From NCBI RefSeq assembly GCF_022397955.1, contig NZ_JAKEUQ010000001.1, positions 63,647-127,646 on the forward strand: a stretch of DNA of 64,000 bases, given 5' to 3'. Numbering within the stretch: the first letter of the stretch is position 1; each line of letters opens with the position of its first letter. This DNA comes from Vibrio sp. Isolate32 (GTDB lineage Bacteria; Pseudomonadota; Gammaproteobacteria; Enterobacterales; Vibrionaceae). The translations under genes were made by a program, and so were the position numbers. The notes below the pieces were generated by a model. The model was not told the DNA's origin. It ran no database searches and worked only from the letters and a program-made list of their open reading frames with translations. Positions 11,800 through 20,865 of this stretch are shown piece after piece.

Positions 11800-12348
11800 A
11801 TGGATGCTTTGGATCTACTGCTCAACCGACGCTCTATCGCAAAACTCTCTGATCCAGCACCTGAAGGTGTCGCGTTAGAAAACATCATCAAAGCGGGCTT
11901 GCGTGCCCCTGACCACGGTGCACTTACACCATGGCGCTTTGTTATCGCGCAAGGTTCAGGGCTACAGAAGCTATCTGATATCTTGGTTCGTGCTGCTGAA
12001 GCGGAAGAAAGCGAAGAAGCGGTGATTGAGAAAGTGAAAAAGGCGCCGTTCCGTGCTCCTATGGTGATCACCGTGATTGCTAAAGTCACCGAGCATGAGA
12101 AAGTACCAGCGATTGAACAACATCTTTCTGCAGGCTGCGCGGCGCAAGCGATGCAAATGGCCGCAGTCGCTCAAGGTTTCCAAGGTTTTTGGCGCTCAGG
12201 TAAATGGATGTTCCACCCAGAAGTGCATCAAGCATTTGGCCTAGAAGGCGACGACGAAATTGTTGGTTTCCTATACCTAGGTACGCCGGGCTGTACGCCA
12301 ATGAAAGTGCCAGAGCGTGACTTTTCTAAGTTTGTTGAGTTCTTATAA
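11800..12348 (+). CDS. ydjA: NAD(P)H nitroreductase, YdjA-like
   Basis: 182-residue FMN-dependent nitroreductase-fold protein. It begins with LLLNRRSIAKLSDPAPEG (the RRS/FMN-phosphate region), then AGLRAPDHGALTPWRF, the long helix AAQAMQMAAVAQGFQGFWRSG and a C-terminal IVGFLYLGTP. Small minimal nitroreductases of the YdjA type have this length and act as dimers; the physiological substrate is unknown. In E. coli ydjA lies close to topB, selD and sppA, and here it is directly upstream of topB, so orthology is likely. The gene ends in a 14-bp-stem hairpin just before topB. Confidence 0.87.
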   Translation: MDALDLLLNRRSIAKLSDPAPEGVALENIIKAGLRAPDHGALTPWRFVIAQGSGLQKLSDILVRAAEAEESEEAVIEKVKKAPFRAPMVITVIAKVTEHEKVPAIEQHLSAGCAAQAMQMAAVAQGFQGFWRSGKWMFHPEVHQAFGLEGDDEIVGFLYLGTPGCTPMKVPERDFSKFVEFL

Positions 12349-12408
12349 AGAACGCTGAAGCTGAATAGTGGAATGCTAACTGTATAAACAACCAGTTTTT
12401 CTTGATTT

Positions 12409-12443
12409 ATTAGGGTCACATTAGATAATGTGACCCTAATTGT
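12409..12443 (+). terminator. Hairpin between ydjA and topB
   Basis: A perfect 14-bp stem (12409-12422 with 12427-12440) around a 4-nt loop lies 22 bp before the topB start. The T-tract is short (TGTTTG), so it may be a leaky terminator or structure in the topB leader. Confidence 0.6.
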
Positions 12444-12462
12444 TTGTAGCATCTGGAAAAAC

Positions 12463-14421
12463 ATGTCTCGCCTTATTATTGCTGAAAAACCAAGCCTCGG
12501 CCGTGCGATCGCCGCTGCACTGCCTAATCCACAGAAGAAAGACCAAGGGTTCATCAAATGTGGTAACGGTGATGTAGTGACTTGGTGTATTGGACACTTA
12601 TTGGAACAGGTTGAGCCAGACGCTTATGACGAGCGTTACAAGAAATGGAACTTGGCCGATCTCCCTATCGTGCCAGAGCAATGGCAGCTAAGACCACGCA
12701 AGACTTCGAGCAAACAGTTCACGGTGATCCGAAAGCTATTGAAGGATGCCACTCAAATTGTCCACGCCGGAGACCCAGATAGAGAAGGGCAGCTTCTGGT
12801 TGATGAAGTGATCGATTACTGCAAAGTCTCTAAAGCCAAGAAAGAGTCGATGGAAAGGTTGCTGATTAGTGATTTGAACTTACCTGCGGTGAAGCGCGCA
12901 CTTTCTCAAATGCGTAGCAATCGCGATTTTATCCCTCTTTCTGTTTCAGCATTGGCACGCTCAAGAGCCGATTGGCTGTATGGTATGAATATGACTCGCG
13001 CTTATACCTTGCTTGGTCAAAAAGCTGGTTATCAAGGCGTATTGTCGGTAGGGCGTGTGCAGACACCAGTACTTGGTTTAGTGGTGAGACGTGATGAAGA
13101 GATCGAAAACTTCATTCCCAAAGATTACTTCACTTTGCATGCCTTGATTCCTTACCAAAATAACGGACAGAGTTTTGACATTAGTGCTCGCTGGAAACCA
13201 AGTGAAGCCTGTAAGCCGTGGCAAGACGAAGAAGGCCGTGTACTCAATCGAAAGTTGGTTGAAAACGTCGCTCAGCGAATCGCAAACCAACCTGCAACCG
13301 TCACAGAGTCAGAGCAGAAGCAAAGTAAACAAGCTGCACCACTTCCTTATTCTCTGTCTGCCTTGCAGATTGATGCCTCTAAGCGTTTTGGTATGAGTGC
13401 TCAGCAGGTGCTAGACACTTGTCAGTCTTTATATGAGAAGCACAAACTTATTACTTACCCACGTTCTGATAGTCGCTACCTTCCTAAAGAGCACTACTCG
13501 CAGCGAGAATCAATTGTAGACGCCATCGCCAATAATGCGAAAGAGCTACAAAGTGGTGCGCAAGGCGCAGATCTCTCACTGAAATCAAAAGCATGGAACG
13601 ACAGTAAGGTCGATGCTCACCACGCAATCATCCCAACACCGAAGAAATCATCGGTAAATGGTTTGTCTGCGAATGAGATGAAAATCTATCAACAAATCGC
13701 CCGCCAATATCTGATGCAGTTTTACCCTCCGGCTGTGTTTGCGGATGCTAAGTTAGTGTTTGATATCGCTGGTGGTGTGTTCATTGCGAAAGGGCGTCAG
13801 CTTATCAATCCTGGTTGGAAAGTGTTGATGGGTAAAACCGACACCGAAGAGAAAGGTGATGGTACTGATACAGTTCCACCGCTAGATAAAGGAACTGTGC
13901 TGACCTGCCGTGAAGGTGTCATTGGTGATAAGAAAACCGAACCACCAAAGCATTTCACGGAAGCGACATTGCTTCAAGCGATGACAGGTATCGCGCGTTT
14001 TGTCGCGAACAAGGATCTGAAAGCAATTTTGAAAGAGACTGATGGTCTTGGAACAGAGGCGACTCGTGCGGGCATTCTGGATACGCTATTCAAAAGGCAG
14101 TTGCTAACGCGCCAAGGTAAGAGTATTCATAGTAGCCCTGCAGGTAGAGGTTTGATTCATGCCCTACCTGAGGATTCGACCTTTCCGGACATGACAGCAC
14201 ACTGGGAACACCAGCTACAGGGTATGGCCGAGCGTAACCAAGCGTATCAACCTTTCATGCAAGCGTTGGAAAGCAAGATTGATGGCCTAATGGGGCGAGT
14301 GAAAACAGGGGAAGTGCCGGAATCGCTTCGTCATCTCCCTAAAGTTGAGAGACCCGCTTTTAAACGTCGCAAAGGTGGCGGTACGAAGAAGTCTTATGCC
14401 AAGAAAGGCACTAAAAGCTAG
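12463..14421 (+). CDS. topB: DNA topoisomerase III
   Basis: 652-residue type IA topoisomerase that passes single strands to decatenate replication intermediates. Seen: N-terminal TOPRIM domain ([14 protein letters not shown] and the metal-binding DPDRE at about 104-108), the helical gate domains, and the active-site tyrosine in [12 protein letters not shown] (about Tyr332). The C-terminal tail is basic ([19 protein letters not shown]) and probably binds DNA. The start at 12463 (MSRLIIAEK) matches the family; an in-frame ATG 33 bp upstream falls inside the hairpin and is unlikely. It is convergent with the DUF3080 gene, 18 bp apart. Confidence 0.96.
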   Translation: MSRLIIAEKPSLGRAIAAALPNPQKKDQGFIKCGNGDVVTWCIGHLLEQVEPDAYDERYKKWNLADLPIVPEQWQLRPRKTSSKQFTVIRKLLKDATQIVHAGDPDREGQLLVDEVIDYCKVSKAKKESMERLLISDLNLPAVKRALSQMRSNRDFIPLSVSALARSRADWLYGMNMTRAYTLLGQKAGYQGVLSVGRVQTPVLGLVVRRDEEIENFIPKDYFTLHALIPYQNNGQSFDISARWKPSEACKPWQDEEGRVLNRKLVENVAQRIANQPATVTESEQKQSKQAAPLPYSLSALQIDASKRFGMSAQQVLDTCQSLYEKHKLITYPRSDSRYLPKEHYSQRESIVDAIANNAKELQSGAQGADLSLKSKAWNDSKVDAHHAIIPTPKKSSVNGLSANEMKIYQQIARQYLMQFYPPAVFADAKLVFDIAGGVFIAKGRQLINPGWKVLMGKTDTEEKGDGTDTVPPLDKGTVLTCREGVIGDKKTEPPKHFTEATLLQAMTGIARFVANKDLKAILKETDGLGTEATRAGILDTLFKRQLLTRQGKSIHSSPAGRGLIHALPEDSTFPDMTAHWEHQLQGMAERNQAYQPFMQALESKIDGLMGRVKTGEVPESLRHLPKVERPAFKRRKGGGTKKSYAKKGTKS

Positions 14422-14439
14422 TACTTATCGGTAGAGGGA

Positions 14440-15441
14440 TTAACGTCCAACCTTACGCCCACAACGCTTAAACAACTTTTGCCAATACTCCACATGGCGA
14501 CGGGTTGATGCGCGAAAGGCTTGGTGCGTATCTTGGATGGGGAAGTAGTAGCTGTGTAGTTCTGGTTGAGCATCAAACATTGCCAGCTGCGGAGCGAGCT
14601 GTTGATAGTAGCCATCCAGTTGCGCCATATACGGCTGTACTTTGCCAATATACTGTTGTTCGAATACGTTGTTGAGGTAACGGAACTTAGTGGTGTCGCG
14701 TTGTTTTCCGCAGATGATATTGGCATCAAAAGTAGTGAGTTGCTCGGTGATGGTATCGAGTTCAACCGACGCGCGCGCAAGCGAATAATACAGATCCCCA
14801 AGGGTAGAGCTCTTCTCTAACACCTCTTGCACCTCTGTGGTCTTACCCGAAACAAGTGGTGTATTTAACGAATGGTTAAGATGCTCCAAGGCGTCGCTCG
14901 TCTGTCTTACTTGTTGACCAATATCCTGACGCAGCCACTGACTACCGCGCATCTGTGACTGCATAGCATCACTAGCATAAATCAGGTTCCATTGGTGGAG
15001 TGGAAATTGTGCGAGCTTCTGTTGCTCGATCCCTCTCAAGAGCTCGATGATTTCTGGGTCTAGCTCATCACTCGATAAGCACTTGCCTACGCCTTCGAGT
15101 AGAGCGACTTGGTAATCGTAATTGCGGAACTCGTCCGCGACTTTTCCTAATACTGAGTTACGCTCAGCAATCAGGTTGAAAAGTCCACATTGGCGAAGCT
15201 GATAGCTGTCGATGAGCCCAATAGAAACAGAGGGGACGTTTAGCAATAACTCTCGCTTTCTCGGCAAACCCTCAAACTCCCAGTCTTGTTTGAGCTCTTC
15301 AGCATCTTGCACTCTGGCAACTTTGGTTTGATAGTCATCGAACAAGTCTCCAGGGCCTTCCCCAAAACACCCTCCGAGCACCACGGTGATTAAAAGCAGT
15401 GGCGAGCGTTGTGCGAAGTTTGTAAGAAGGCGAAGATTCAT
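14440..15441 (-). CDS. DUF3080 family lipoprotein
   Basis: 333-residue protein with a lipoprotein signal (SPLLLITVVLGGC, lipid Cys at about residue 25) followed by a soluble, largely helical body. It resembles the DUF3080 family found in Vibrio and related marine bacteria; no function is known. It starts 7 bp after the stop of the upstream SDR gene, so the two are almost certainly one operon. A role in the envelope is implied by the signal only. Confidence 0.72.
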   Translation of the reverse strand: MNLRLLTNFAQRSPLLLITVVLGGCFGEGPGDLFDDYQTKVARVQDAEELKQDWEFEGLPRKRELLLNVPSVSIGLIDSYQLRQCGLFNLIAERNSVLGKVADEFRNYDYQVALLEGVGKCLSSDELDPEIIELLRGIEQQKLAQFPLHQWNLIYASDAMQSQMRGSQWLRQDIGQQVRQTSDALEHLNHSLNTPLVSGKTTEVQEVLEKSSTLGDLYYSLARASVELDTITEQLTTFDANIICGKQRDTTKFRYLNNVFEQQYIGKVQPYMAQLDGYYQQLAPQLAMFDAQPELHSYYFPIQDTHQAFRASTRRHVEYWQKLFKRCGRKVGR

Positions 15442-15448
15442 GGGTTAC

Positions 15449-16135
15449 CTACCAGTCTATTTCATTGCCGTCGAAATTGAAGAAGTGACCACTTACTTCA
15501 GTGCTGGCAGATTCGATGACTTTAATAAGACCAGACGCTGAAGTGTCTGTATCAATAAGAGCATTAGGACCACCCATTTCTGTTTGTACCCAACCTGGAT
15601 GCAGTGCCAATACCGTGAAGCCGTTGCTAGTTAGATCGTTGCTTAAACTTTTTACAACCGAGTTGAGAGCCGCTTTAGAAGAGCGATAGATGTAGCCTCC
15701 GCCAGAAGTGTTTTCTGCCATGCTGCCAACTCGAGAAGACAAGCAAGCTATCTTTTTCACGTCACTGGCTTCTAGCATAGGGAGAAGTGTTTCAACTAGC
15801 TTCAATGGCGCAATAGTGTTGACCTCAAAAACGCGTCGCCACTCTTCTACATCGGTGTTACCCAGTCCGTAACCTTTAGGGCCGTAATAGCCTGCATTGT
15901 TAATTAGAATATCAATGGGCTGGAGTTGATCAGGTAGCCTGCTGGTGGCTTGATAATCAGTGATGTCTAGTTGAATACAGGTTAAGTTGCTGTGGTGTTC
16001 TGCGAGTGCCAGTAACTCATGTGCCGATGAGGTCTCACGATAGGTAGCGTAAACGGTGTGATTGTCCTTAACGTATTGCTGAGCAAGGCTTAAACCAATG
16101 CCTCGGTTTGCTCCAGTAATAAAAATAACGCTCAT
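15449..16135 (-). CDS. Short-chain dehydrogenase/reductase (C-factor-like)
   Basis: 228-residue classical SDR. NAD(P) binding by TGANRGIG (residues 7-14), NNAGYYG, catalytic Ser in CLSSRVGS and the YRSSK motif (Y-x-x-x-K) are all present, so it should be active. It is most like the small carbonyl reductase/CsgA (C-factor) group; substrate unknown. It is the first or second gene of a unit with the DUF3080 lipoprotein and the tiny membrane-protein ORF at 16161-16286. A Fur-type box lies about 180 bp upstream, so iron control is possible. Confidence 0.87.
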   Translation of the reverse strand: MSVIFITGANRGIGLSLAQQYVKDNHTVYATYRETSSAHELLALAEHHSNLTCIQLDITDYQATSRLPDQLQPIDILINNAGYYGPKGYGLGNTDVEEWRRVFEVNTIAPLKLVETLLPMLEASDVKKIACLSSRVGSMAENTSGGGYIYRSSKAALNSVVKSLSNDLTSNGFTVLALHPGWVQTEMGGPNALIDTDTSASGLIKVIESASTEVSGHFFNFDGNEIDW

Positions 16136-16160
16136 GGTGATTCCTTTTCAGTTCAATTAG

Positions 16161-16286
16161 TTAAGTTTGATGGCTTAACACCAGAAAATCAACGGCCCAC
16201 CAACTGGCCATTAGCATTCCGACAAAAATCATTACTGCTGTCGCCGAGCCACAGATCACCCCAAGGGTAAGTATTAGGTTTTTCAT
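16161..16286 (-). CDS. Possible 41-residue single-span membrane protein
   Basis: A short frame starting MKNLILTLGVICG has an AGAGA sequence 5 nt before its ATG. It encodes one continuous hydrophobic segment (about residues 4-36, Gly/Ala/Val/Ile/Met rich with WW near 29-30) and ends SHQT. It is too small to recognise. It lies 25 bp upstream of the SDR gene on the same strand and 29 bp downstream of a Fur-type box. It may be a real small membrane protein heading the SDR-DUF3080 unit; coding status rests on the ribosome-binding site, hydrophobicity and position. Confidence 0.5.
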   Translation of the reverse strand: MKNLILTLGVICGSATAVMIFVGMLMASWWAVDFLVLSHQT

Positions 16287-16314
16287 TGCTTTCTCTGAAT
16301 ACATTTAAAGGTAA

Positions 16315-16329
16315 TGATAATTGTTATCA
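16315..16329. promoter_or_regulatory. Fur-type box
   Basis: TGATAATTGTTATCA matches the 7-1-7 Fur consensus TGATAATnATTATCA at all but one position. It lies between the small membrane ORF/SDR/DUF3080 unit (minus) and the deacetylase-like gene (plus), and could control either. Confidence 0.65.
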
Positions 16330-16396
16330 TTAATTTAGGTTGTCGCCAAGGCTGAGGCTGTTATGATTTTGAGAAAGATACGCAATTAACTCGATT

Positions 16397-17317
16397 ATGA
16401 TTCCTTTAATTTACCACCCAATTTATTCGCAGTTGCCTTTACCTGAAGGTCACCGTTACCCAATCAACAAATACCAGTTGTTACATAGCGCAGTTGAGGC
16501 GTTAATGGATAGCGATTCACTCTGGAAGAGTATGTTTGAAGTGTTTGAACCAAAGCCGGTGTCGGTAGAACAAGTCAAACAGGTTCACGACAGTGACTAT
16601 GTCGATTTGCTTGTTTCTGGGAGTTTACCAGCGGCGAAGATGAGACGCATTGGTTTTCCGTGGAGTGAACAGTTGATTGAAAGGACGCTCTATTCAAGCG
16701 GCGGCACTTGCCTAGCTGCGGATATGGCCATTGAGAGTGGGTTAGCCATTCACTTGAGTGGAGGCTATCACCACGCGCACCATGATTTTGGCAGCGGATT
16801 TTGTTTGTTGAATGATCTGGTGTTGGCAGCGAAGCATGCACTTACCTTTGAGCAGGTTGATAAGGTGCTGATCGTAGACAGCGACGTACACCATGGCGAT
16901 GGTACAGCGACACTCTGCCAAGAGAGCGATGAGATTATTACTCTGTCTTTCCACTGCGATAAAAACTTCCCTGCAAGAAAGCCATTATCGGATCTGGATG
17001 TGCCATTAAGTCGCGAAACGGAAGATGAAGAGTTTCTGCGTTGTTTTGAGCAAGTGACTAAGCTGGCGATTGCGCATCACCAACCTGATTTGATCATTTA
17101 TGATGCAGGTGTCGATATCCACCAAGATGACGAGTTGGGTTACTTGAATGTATCGACGCAAGGGATCTTTGAACGAGATTGCTTCATGATTAACTTAGCA
17201 AAATCAGAGTATATTCCAATGGCGTGTGTTGTTGGGGGAGGCTATCGTACTCAGCACCAAGATTTGGTACCGATTCACATGCAGCTTTTGAAAGCAGCAC
17301 TAGCAGTGAATAGTTGA
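16397..17317 (+). CDS. Histone deacetylase/AcuC/AphA family hydrolase
   Basis: 306-residue arginase-fold zinc hydrolase. It carries GGYHHAHHDFGSGFCLLND (His pair at about 125-126), the zinc motif IVDSDVHHGDGTA (Asp163 and His165 as ligands), the second zinc region YDAGVDIHQDDELG and a C-terminal VVGGGY. Bacterial members remove acyl groups from small amines or from acetyl-CoA synthetase lysines; the substrate here cannot be told. It is monocistronic, transcribed away from the Fur-type box at 16315, and convergent with tRNA-Ser. Confidence 0.9.
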   Translation: MIPLIYHPIYSQLPLPEGHRYPINKYQLLHSAVEALMDSDSLWKSMFEVFEPKPVSVEQVKQVHDSDYVDLLVSGSLPAAKMRRIGFPWSEQLIERTLYSSGGTCLAADMAIESGLAIHLSGGYHHAHHDFGSGFCLLNDLVLAAKHALTFEQVDKVLIVDSDVHHGDGTATLCQESDEIITLSFHCDKNFPARKPLSDLDVPLSRETEDEEFLRCFEQVTKLAIAHHQPDLIIYDAGVDIHQDDELGYLNVSTQGIFERDCFMINLAKSEYIPMACVVGGGYRTQHQDLVPIHMQLLKAALAVNS

Positions 17318-17344
17318 CCTGCTAAGCTAAGTTTTCTTCAGATA

Positions 17345-17373
17345 CAAAAAAGCCGCTGATTTCTCAGCGGCTC
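17345..17373. terminator. Terminator between the deacetylase gene and tRNA-Ser
   Basis: A 9-bp stem (17351-17359 with 17364-17372) around a TTTC loop. The long A-run on the left makes it a strong terminator for the minus-strand tRNA-Ser and a weaker one for the plus strand. Confidence 0.85.
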
Positions 17374-17382
17374 TCTTTAATG

Positions 17383-17473
17383 TGGTGGAGGGATAGGGAT
17401 TTGAACCCTAGAACCGCTATTAACGGTTGCCGGTTTTCAAGACCGGTGCTTTCGACCACTCAGCCATCCCTCC
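17383..17473 (-). tRNA. tRNA-Ser (anticodon UGA)
   Basis: 91 nt with CCA encoded. The minus strand reads GGAGGGATGGCTGAGTGG..., anticodon arm CCGGTCTTGAAAACCGG (anticodon TGA), a long variable arm (AACCGTTAATAGCGGTT) typical of class II tRNA-Ser, T-arm GGGTTCAAATCCC, then acceptor TCCCTCC. The base before CCA is A, whereas bacterial serine tRNAs usually have G there. Confidence 0.95.
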
Positions 17474-17565
17474 AGTGGCGTGAATAATATAAGGGGCGGA
17501 GGACCTTGTAAACCATTAATTTTCATAACTTTGTTTTGTTGCTTGTTTTATAATCACTTACGGTA

Positions 17566-17598
17566 ATAAAAAAGGGAAACCATTGGCTTCCCTTTTCT
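17566..17598 (-). terminator. Terminator of yejM
   Basis: On the minus strand AAAAGGGAA-GCCAATGGT-TTCCCTTTTTT is followed by a T-rich run. It lies just downstream of the yejM stop. Confidence 0.8.
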
Positions 17599-17611
17599 GT
17601 TTGCTGATTAT

Positions 17612-19414
17612 TTAGTCATTTTTTGTGTAGAAACGCTGTAGCTCAGTAAGGCCTTGCATCAACACCGGTAAGCGAGGGCTTACGTTTTTCAGGCGCTTGT
17701 AATTCTGGTCGTACAATTTGTAGTTACCGAATTTATCTAGCACCGTTGTTTGCTGGTCAGTAACAAGAGCAAGTTCACGAGAGTCACCAGCGAGGATCCA
17801 CTTTCTCCTACGCTCATCAAACAGACTACGACCGCTACTAAAGTCAGTTGGGTTTGACGAGACACCCAATAGCTCTTGCATTAGCGTTACAGAAACATCC
17901 AGGTGGCTAGAGCGATGAGTATACTCAGACGCTGATTTACCTGGCCAGCTAATAAATAGAGGTACCTGCAGCTGATAACGGCTGTAGTTAGAGTTTGCTC
18001 CCCAGCTGTTAGTCTTGGTTTCGTTAAACTCAGTACCGTGATTAGAGGTAATGATAACTACCGTATTATCGATAAGGTCCAAGCGTTCCAATTCTGCGTA
18101 GATGGTCGCAAGCTGCGCGTCCGCCGCTTGAGCTGATTTTTGGTAGTCGGCAGCAAAACGCTCTGCGGTTGTTAACGCTGAATCTGACTCTGCTTCTGAA
18201 CTTGCGAAGTTGTCTAGTGTTGTCAGCTCAATAAAGTTGAACCAAGGACGCTTAGCTTTCGGGGATTCCACCCAGTTTGACCAGGCTTTGATTGCGTTTT
18301 GGTCATTAAACGTCGCTTGCTCGGACATGATCTTACGGCCTCGGAAGATGATGTCCGAGTATAGTGCATCGTCAAAGTTGTCACCGCTGAATGCAGCAAA
18401 CTTGTATTTGTGGTTATCTAATACATCTAACAGTACTGAACTCGCCCCCTGAGCTTCAATGCTGCTTGCATAGCTGCTCGGAAGGCCGTAGAACAAGCCG
18501 AAAATACCAAACATGTCGTTGCTAGAACTGTAATGGTTGGTGAAATTGATCGACTGTTGTGCAAATGCGTAGCTGCTTGGCATTGATGTTTCGTTAAGAG
18601 CATCTGCGCGCAGGTTATTAACGCTCACCATCAGGATGTTCAAATCATCACTGCGGCGGTTGTACTGAATTTCTTCTAGCGGGTAGCTAACAAGGTTTAC
18701 ATTGCGTTTGTTTGCTTCTAAACGCTCTAGATATTCTTCACGGTCTAACAGACCATGCTTCTCCATAAAGCTTTTCGCTGTCATTGGGTAAGACAGTGGG
18801 AAGTTCGCTTTTTGGCTCGTAATTGGGTTATAGAAATACGCATCAGCCCACATGTAAGTCAGGTGGCTACTGATGAAACACAAGAAGAAGACGGCGGTAA
18901 TTGGGCGGCCGATGTGTTTATGAGAAAGTTTACGCTGCTTACGCCAAACCCATTCAGATAGGCCAAGCTGCAATAAGAAAATAAGCGGCATAACAATGAA
19001 GAGGTGCTGTAAATCAGACGTAAATGCAGACTCCTCTCCACTGAATAAAACCTCCCACACGACAGGTGTCAGGTGGAGGTTTATATTTTGATACGTTTGA
19101 GTATCAATCAACAGGACAGTTAAACCTATGGTCGCAAAGCAAACGGCAACCAAACGTAATAACTTCCTCGACGGAAGAATAAATGTGAGCGGGAACAGCA
19201 CTAATAGATAGAGCGCAAATACCAAAAAGCCGAAATGACCAACCCATGAAACAGCCAAGTAGAATTGACCCAGCAGGGTTTCTGGCCAAGCAGATTGAGT
19301 GATATAACGAGTACCAATCAACATCGCAGCAATGATGTTGAAAAATGCAAACCAGTGACCCCAACCAACTAGTCGAGATACACGATCGCTATATGAGTTT
19401 GCGCTGTTTACCAT
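17612..19414 (-). CDS. yejM: Inner-membrane sulfatase-like protein YejM (PbgA/LapC)
   Basis: 600 residues. The N-terminal part has five hydrophobic segments (VGWGHWFAFFNIIAAMLIG onward to about residue 190), followed by a periplasmic alkaline-phosphatase/sulfatase-fold domain (LNILMVSVNNLRADALN, ITSNHGTEFNE). The sequence follows E. coli YejM closely in the N-terminal half (LLVLFPLTF, NLHLTPVVWEVL). In enterics this essential protein senses periplasmic LPS and controls LpxC turnover through LapB; the same role is inferred here. It is cotranscribed with yejL, whose stop lies 28 bp upstream, and divergent from yejK, as in E. coli. Confidence 0.93.
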   Translation of the reverse strand: MVNSANSYSDRVSRLVGWGHWFAFFNIIAAMLIGTRYITQSAWPETLLGQFYLAVSWVGHFGFLVFALYLLVLFPLTFILPSRKLLRLVAVCFATIGLTVLLIDTQTYQNINLHLTPVVWEVLFSGEESAFTSDLQHLFIVMPLIFLLQLGLSEWVWRKQRKLSHKHIGRPITAVFFLCFISSHLTYMWADAYFYNPITSQKANFPLSYPMTAKSFMEKHGLLDREEYLERLEANKRNVNLVSYPLEEIQYNRRSDDLNILMVSVNNLRADALNETSMPSSYAFAQQSINFTNHYSSSNDMFGIFGLFYGLPSSYASSIEAQGASSVLLDVLDNHKYKFAAFSGDNFDDALYSDIIFRGRKIMSEQATFNDQNAIKAWSNWVESPKAKRPWFNFIELTTLDNFASSEAESDSALTTAERFAADYQKSAQAADAQLATIYAELERLDLIDNTVVIITSNHGTEFNETKTNSWGANSNYSRYQLQVPLFISWPGKSASEYTHRSSHLDVSVTLMQELLGVSSNPTDFSSGRSLFDERRRKWILAGDSRELALVTDQQTTVLDKFGNYKLYDQNYKRLKNVSPRLPVLMQGLTELQRFYTKND

Positions 19415-19442
19415 TTATAATTCTTTTATCCGTCAATCAAAT

Positions 19443-19670
19443 TTAGTGAGACTTTTTATCTTCAAGAGAAGAAATTAAAGCCTCGGCAAATTTTTCAGCA
19501 ATTCCTTTGCGTTGTGAAGCAGCAACGTTCTGATTTAAGACATTGGTTGCGATATTTCCAGCGATCATCAGTGAAAGTTCTGGTGAAGCTTTGTGCTTAG
19601 ATAGTACAGCACCTACCTCAGCTAGGATTTTTTCAACTTGTTCATCTGTGTATTTAGATATAATCGGCAT
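19443..19670 (-). CDS. yejL: YejL family protein (UPF0352)
   Basis: 75-residue small protein ([19 protein letters not shown], then [32 protein letters not shown]), all hallmarks of the YejL/UPF0352 family. It is a compact helical protein of unknown function. It is immediately upstream of yejM and divergent from yejK, the E. coli arrangement, with about 85 bp for the two promoters. Confidence 0.93.
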   Translation of the reverse strand: MPIISKYTDEQVEKILAEVGAVLSKHKASPELSLMIAGNIATNVLNQNVAASQRKGIAEKFAEALISSLEDKKSH

Positions 19671-19754
19671 AAGGACTCTAATAATGATAGTAAAAGCGGC
19701 TTATGATAACCTACTATGCACGACAACTGAAACCTGAACGGTAATATTTTCACT

Positions 19755-20759
19755 ATGAGCCTTCACCTTTCCAATGTGATTTTACACCAGCTGAGCAAGA
19801 ACGATCAGGAAGAACTGATTGTTAACTATCGTGCTGAATCTCTAGAAAACGATGCTTCTTCTGAAAGCCTAGTTGCTGAACTTCATCGTGTTTTTAACTC
19901 AAAAGCAGGCAAAGGGTTTGGTTCTTTCAAATCTGACAGCGAATTCCAACAGTGGTTGCATCAAATTCGCGCTGGTGAGACAAACTTTTACGATTTTTCT
20001 CAAAAGAGTGCGCAACGTCTAAAAGACGAGCTTTCAAAATACCCATTTGCTGATGAAGGCATCTTGGTAATCGCCGAATATCAGTCACTTGCAACTGACT
20101 ACCTTTTCATTGGTCTACTGCCTTCAAACCAGAGCTTGAAGGTAACAGAAGGACTAGATATCAGCGCGACTGACTACTTAGATATATCTAAAATGGACAT
20201 TGCAGCTCGCTTAGATCTGTCTACTTACGAGACAGACAAAGAATCAAATCGCTACCTAACGTACATCAAAGGACGTGTTGGTCGTAAAGTGGCTGACTTC
20301 TTCTTAGATTTTCTTCAAGCAGAAGTAGGCCTGGATGCAAAACTGCAAAACCAGGTGTTAATGCAAGCGGTAGAGGATTTTGTTTCTGATTCTAAATTAG
20401 AGAAAGAGGAAGCGATCAGCTACAAAAAGCAGGTTGCTGATTACTGTAACGAGCAGTTAAAAGCGGGTGATGAGGTTCAAGTGCGTGAACTGTCTGGCGA
20501 ATTACCAGCAAGCTCAGATGGTACCAGCTTCTTTGACTATACTAGTGAGCAAGGCTACGAGTTAGAAGACAGCTTCCCTGCAGATCGCGCAACTATGCGT
20601 AAACTAACAAAATTTGTTGGTGCAGGTGGCGGTTTGAATGTTAGTTTTGATAGTCTGCTTCTAGGCGAGCGTATCTTCTATGATCCGGAGACAGATACGC
20701 TAACGATTAAAGGCACACCGCCAAACTTACGTGACCAACTGACTCGTAATAAGTCATAG
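19755..20759 (+). CDS. yejK: Nucleoid-associated protein YejK (NdpA)
   Basis: 334-residue cytoplasmic DNA-binding protein of the YejK/37-kDa nucleoid-associated family. Landmarks are NVILHQLSKNDQEEL at the N-terminus, AGETNFYDFSQKSAQRLKDEL, RYLTYIKGRVGRKVADFFLDFL in the middle and a C-terminal FDSLLLGERIFYDPETDTLTIKGTPPNLRDQL. Length is typical. It is divergent from yejL-yejM. It is followed 106 bp later by the Hpt protein gene without an obvious terminator, so read-through is possible. Confidence 0.93.
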   Translation: MSLHLSNVILHQLSKNDQEELIVNYRAESLENDASSESLVAELHRVFNSKAGKGFGSFKSDSEFQQWLHQIRAGETNFYDFSQKSAQRLKDELSKYPFADEGILVIAEYQSLATDYLFIGLLPSNQSLKVTEGLDISATDYLDISKMDIAARLDLSTYETDKESNRYLTYIKGRVGRKVADFFLDFLQAEVGLDAKLQNQVLMQAVEDFVSDSKLEKEEAISYKKQVADYCNEQLKAGDEVQVRELSGELPASSDGTSFFDYTSEQGYELEDSFPADRATMRKLTKFVGAGGGLNVSFDSLLLGERIFYDPETDTLTIKGTPPNLRDQLTRNKS

Positions 20760-20865
20760 TCCGAAGTGAATAGGTAAGCGGCAGTAGGATGCTGTCGCTT
20801 GTTTTGTGCTTTGTGTCTTCGCCATAGCAATAATGGCTTCAAGTTAACACGCACAAGGAATATAG

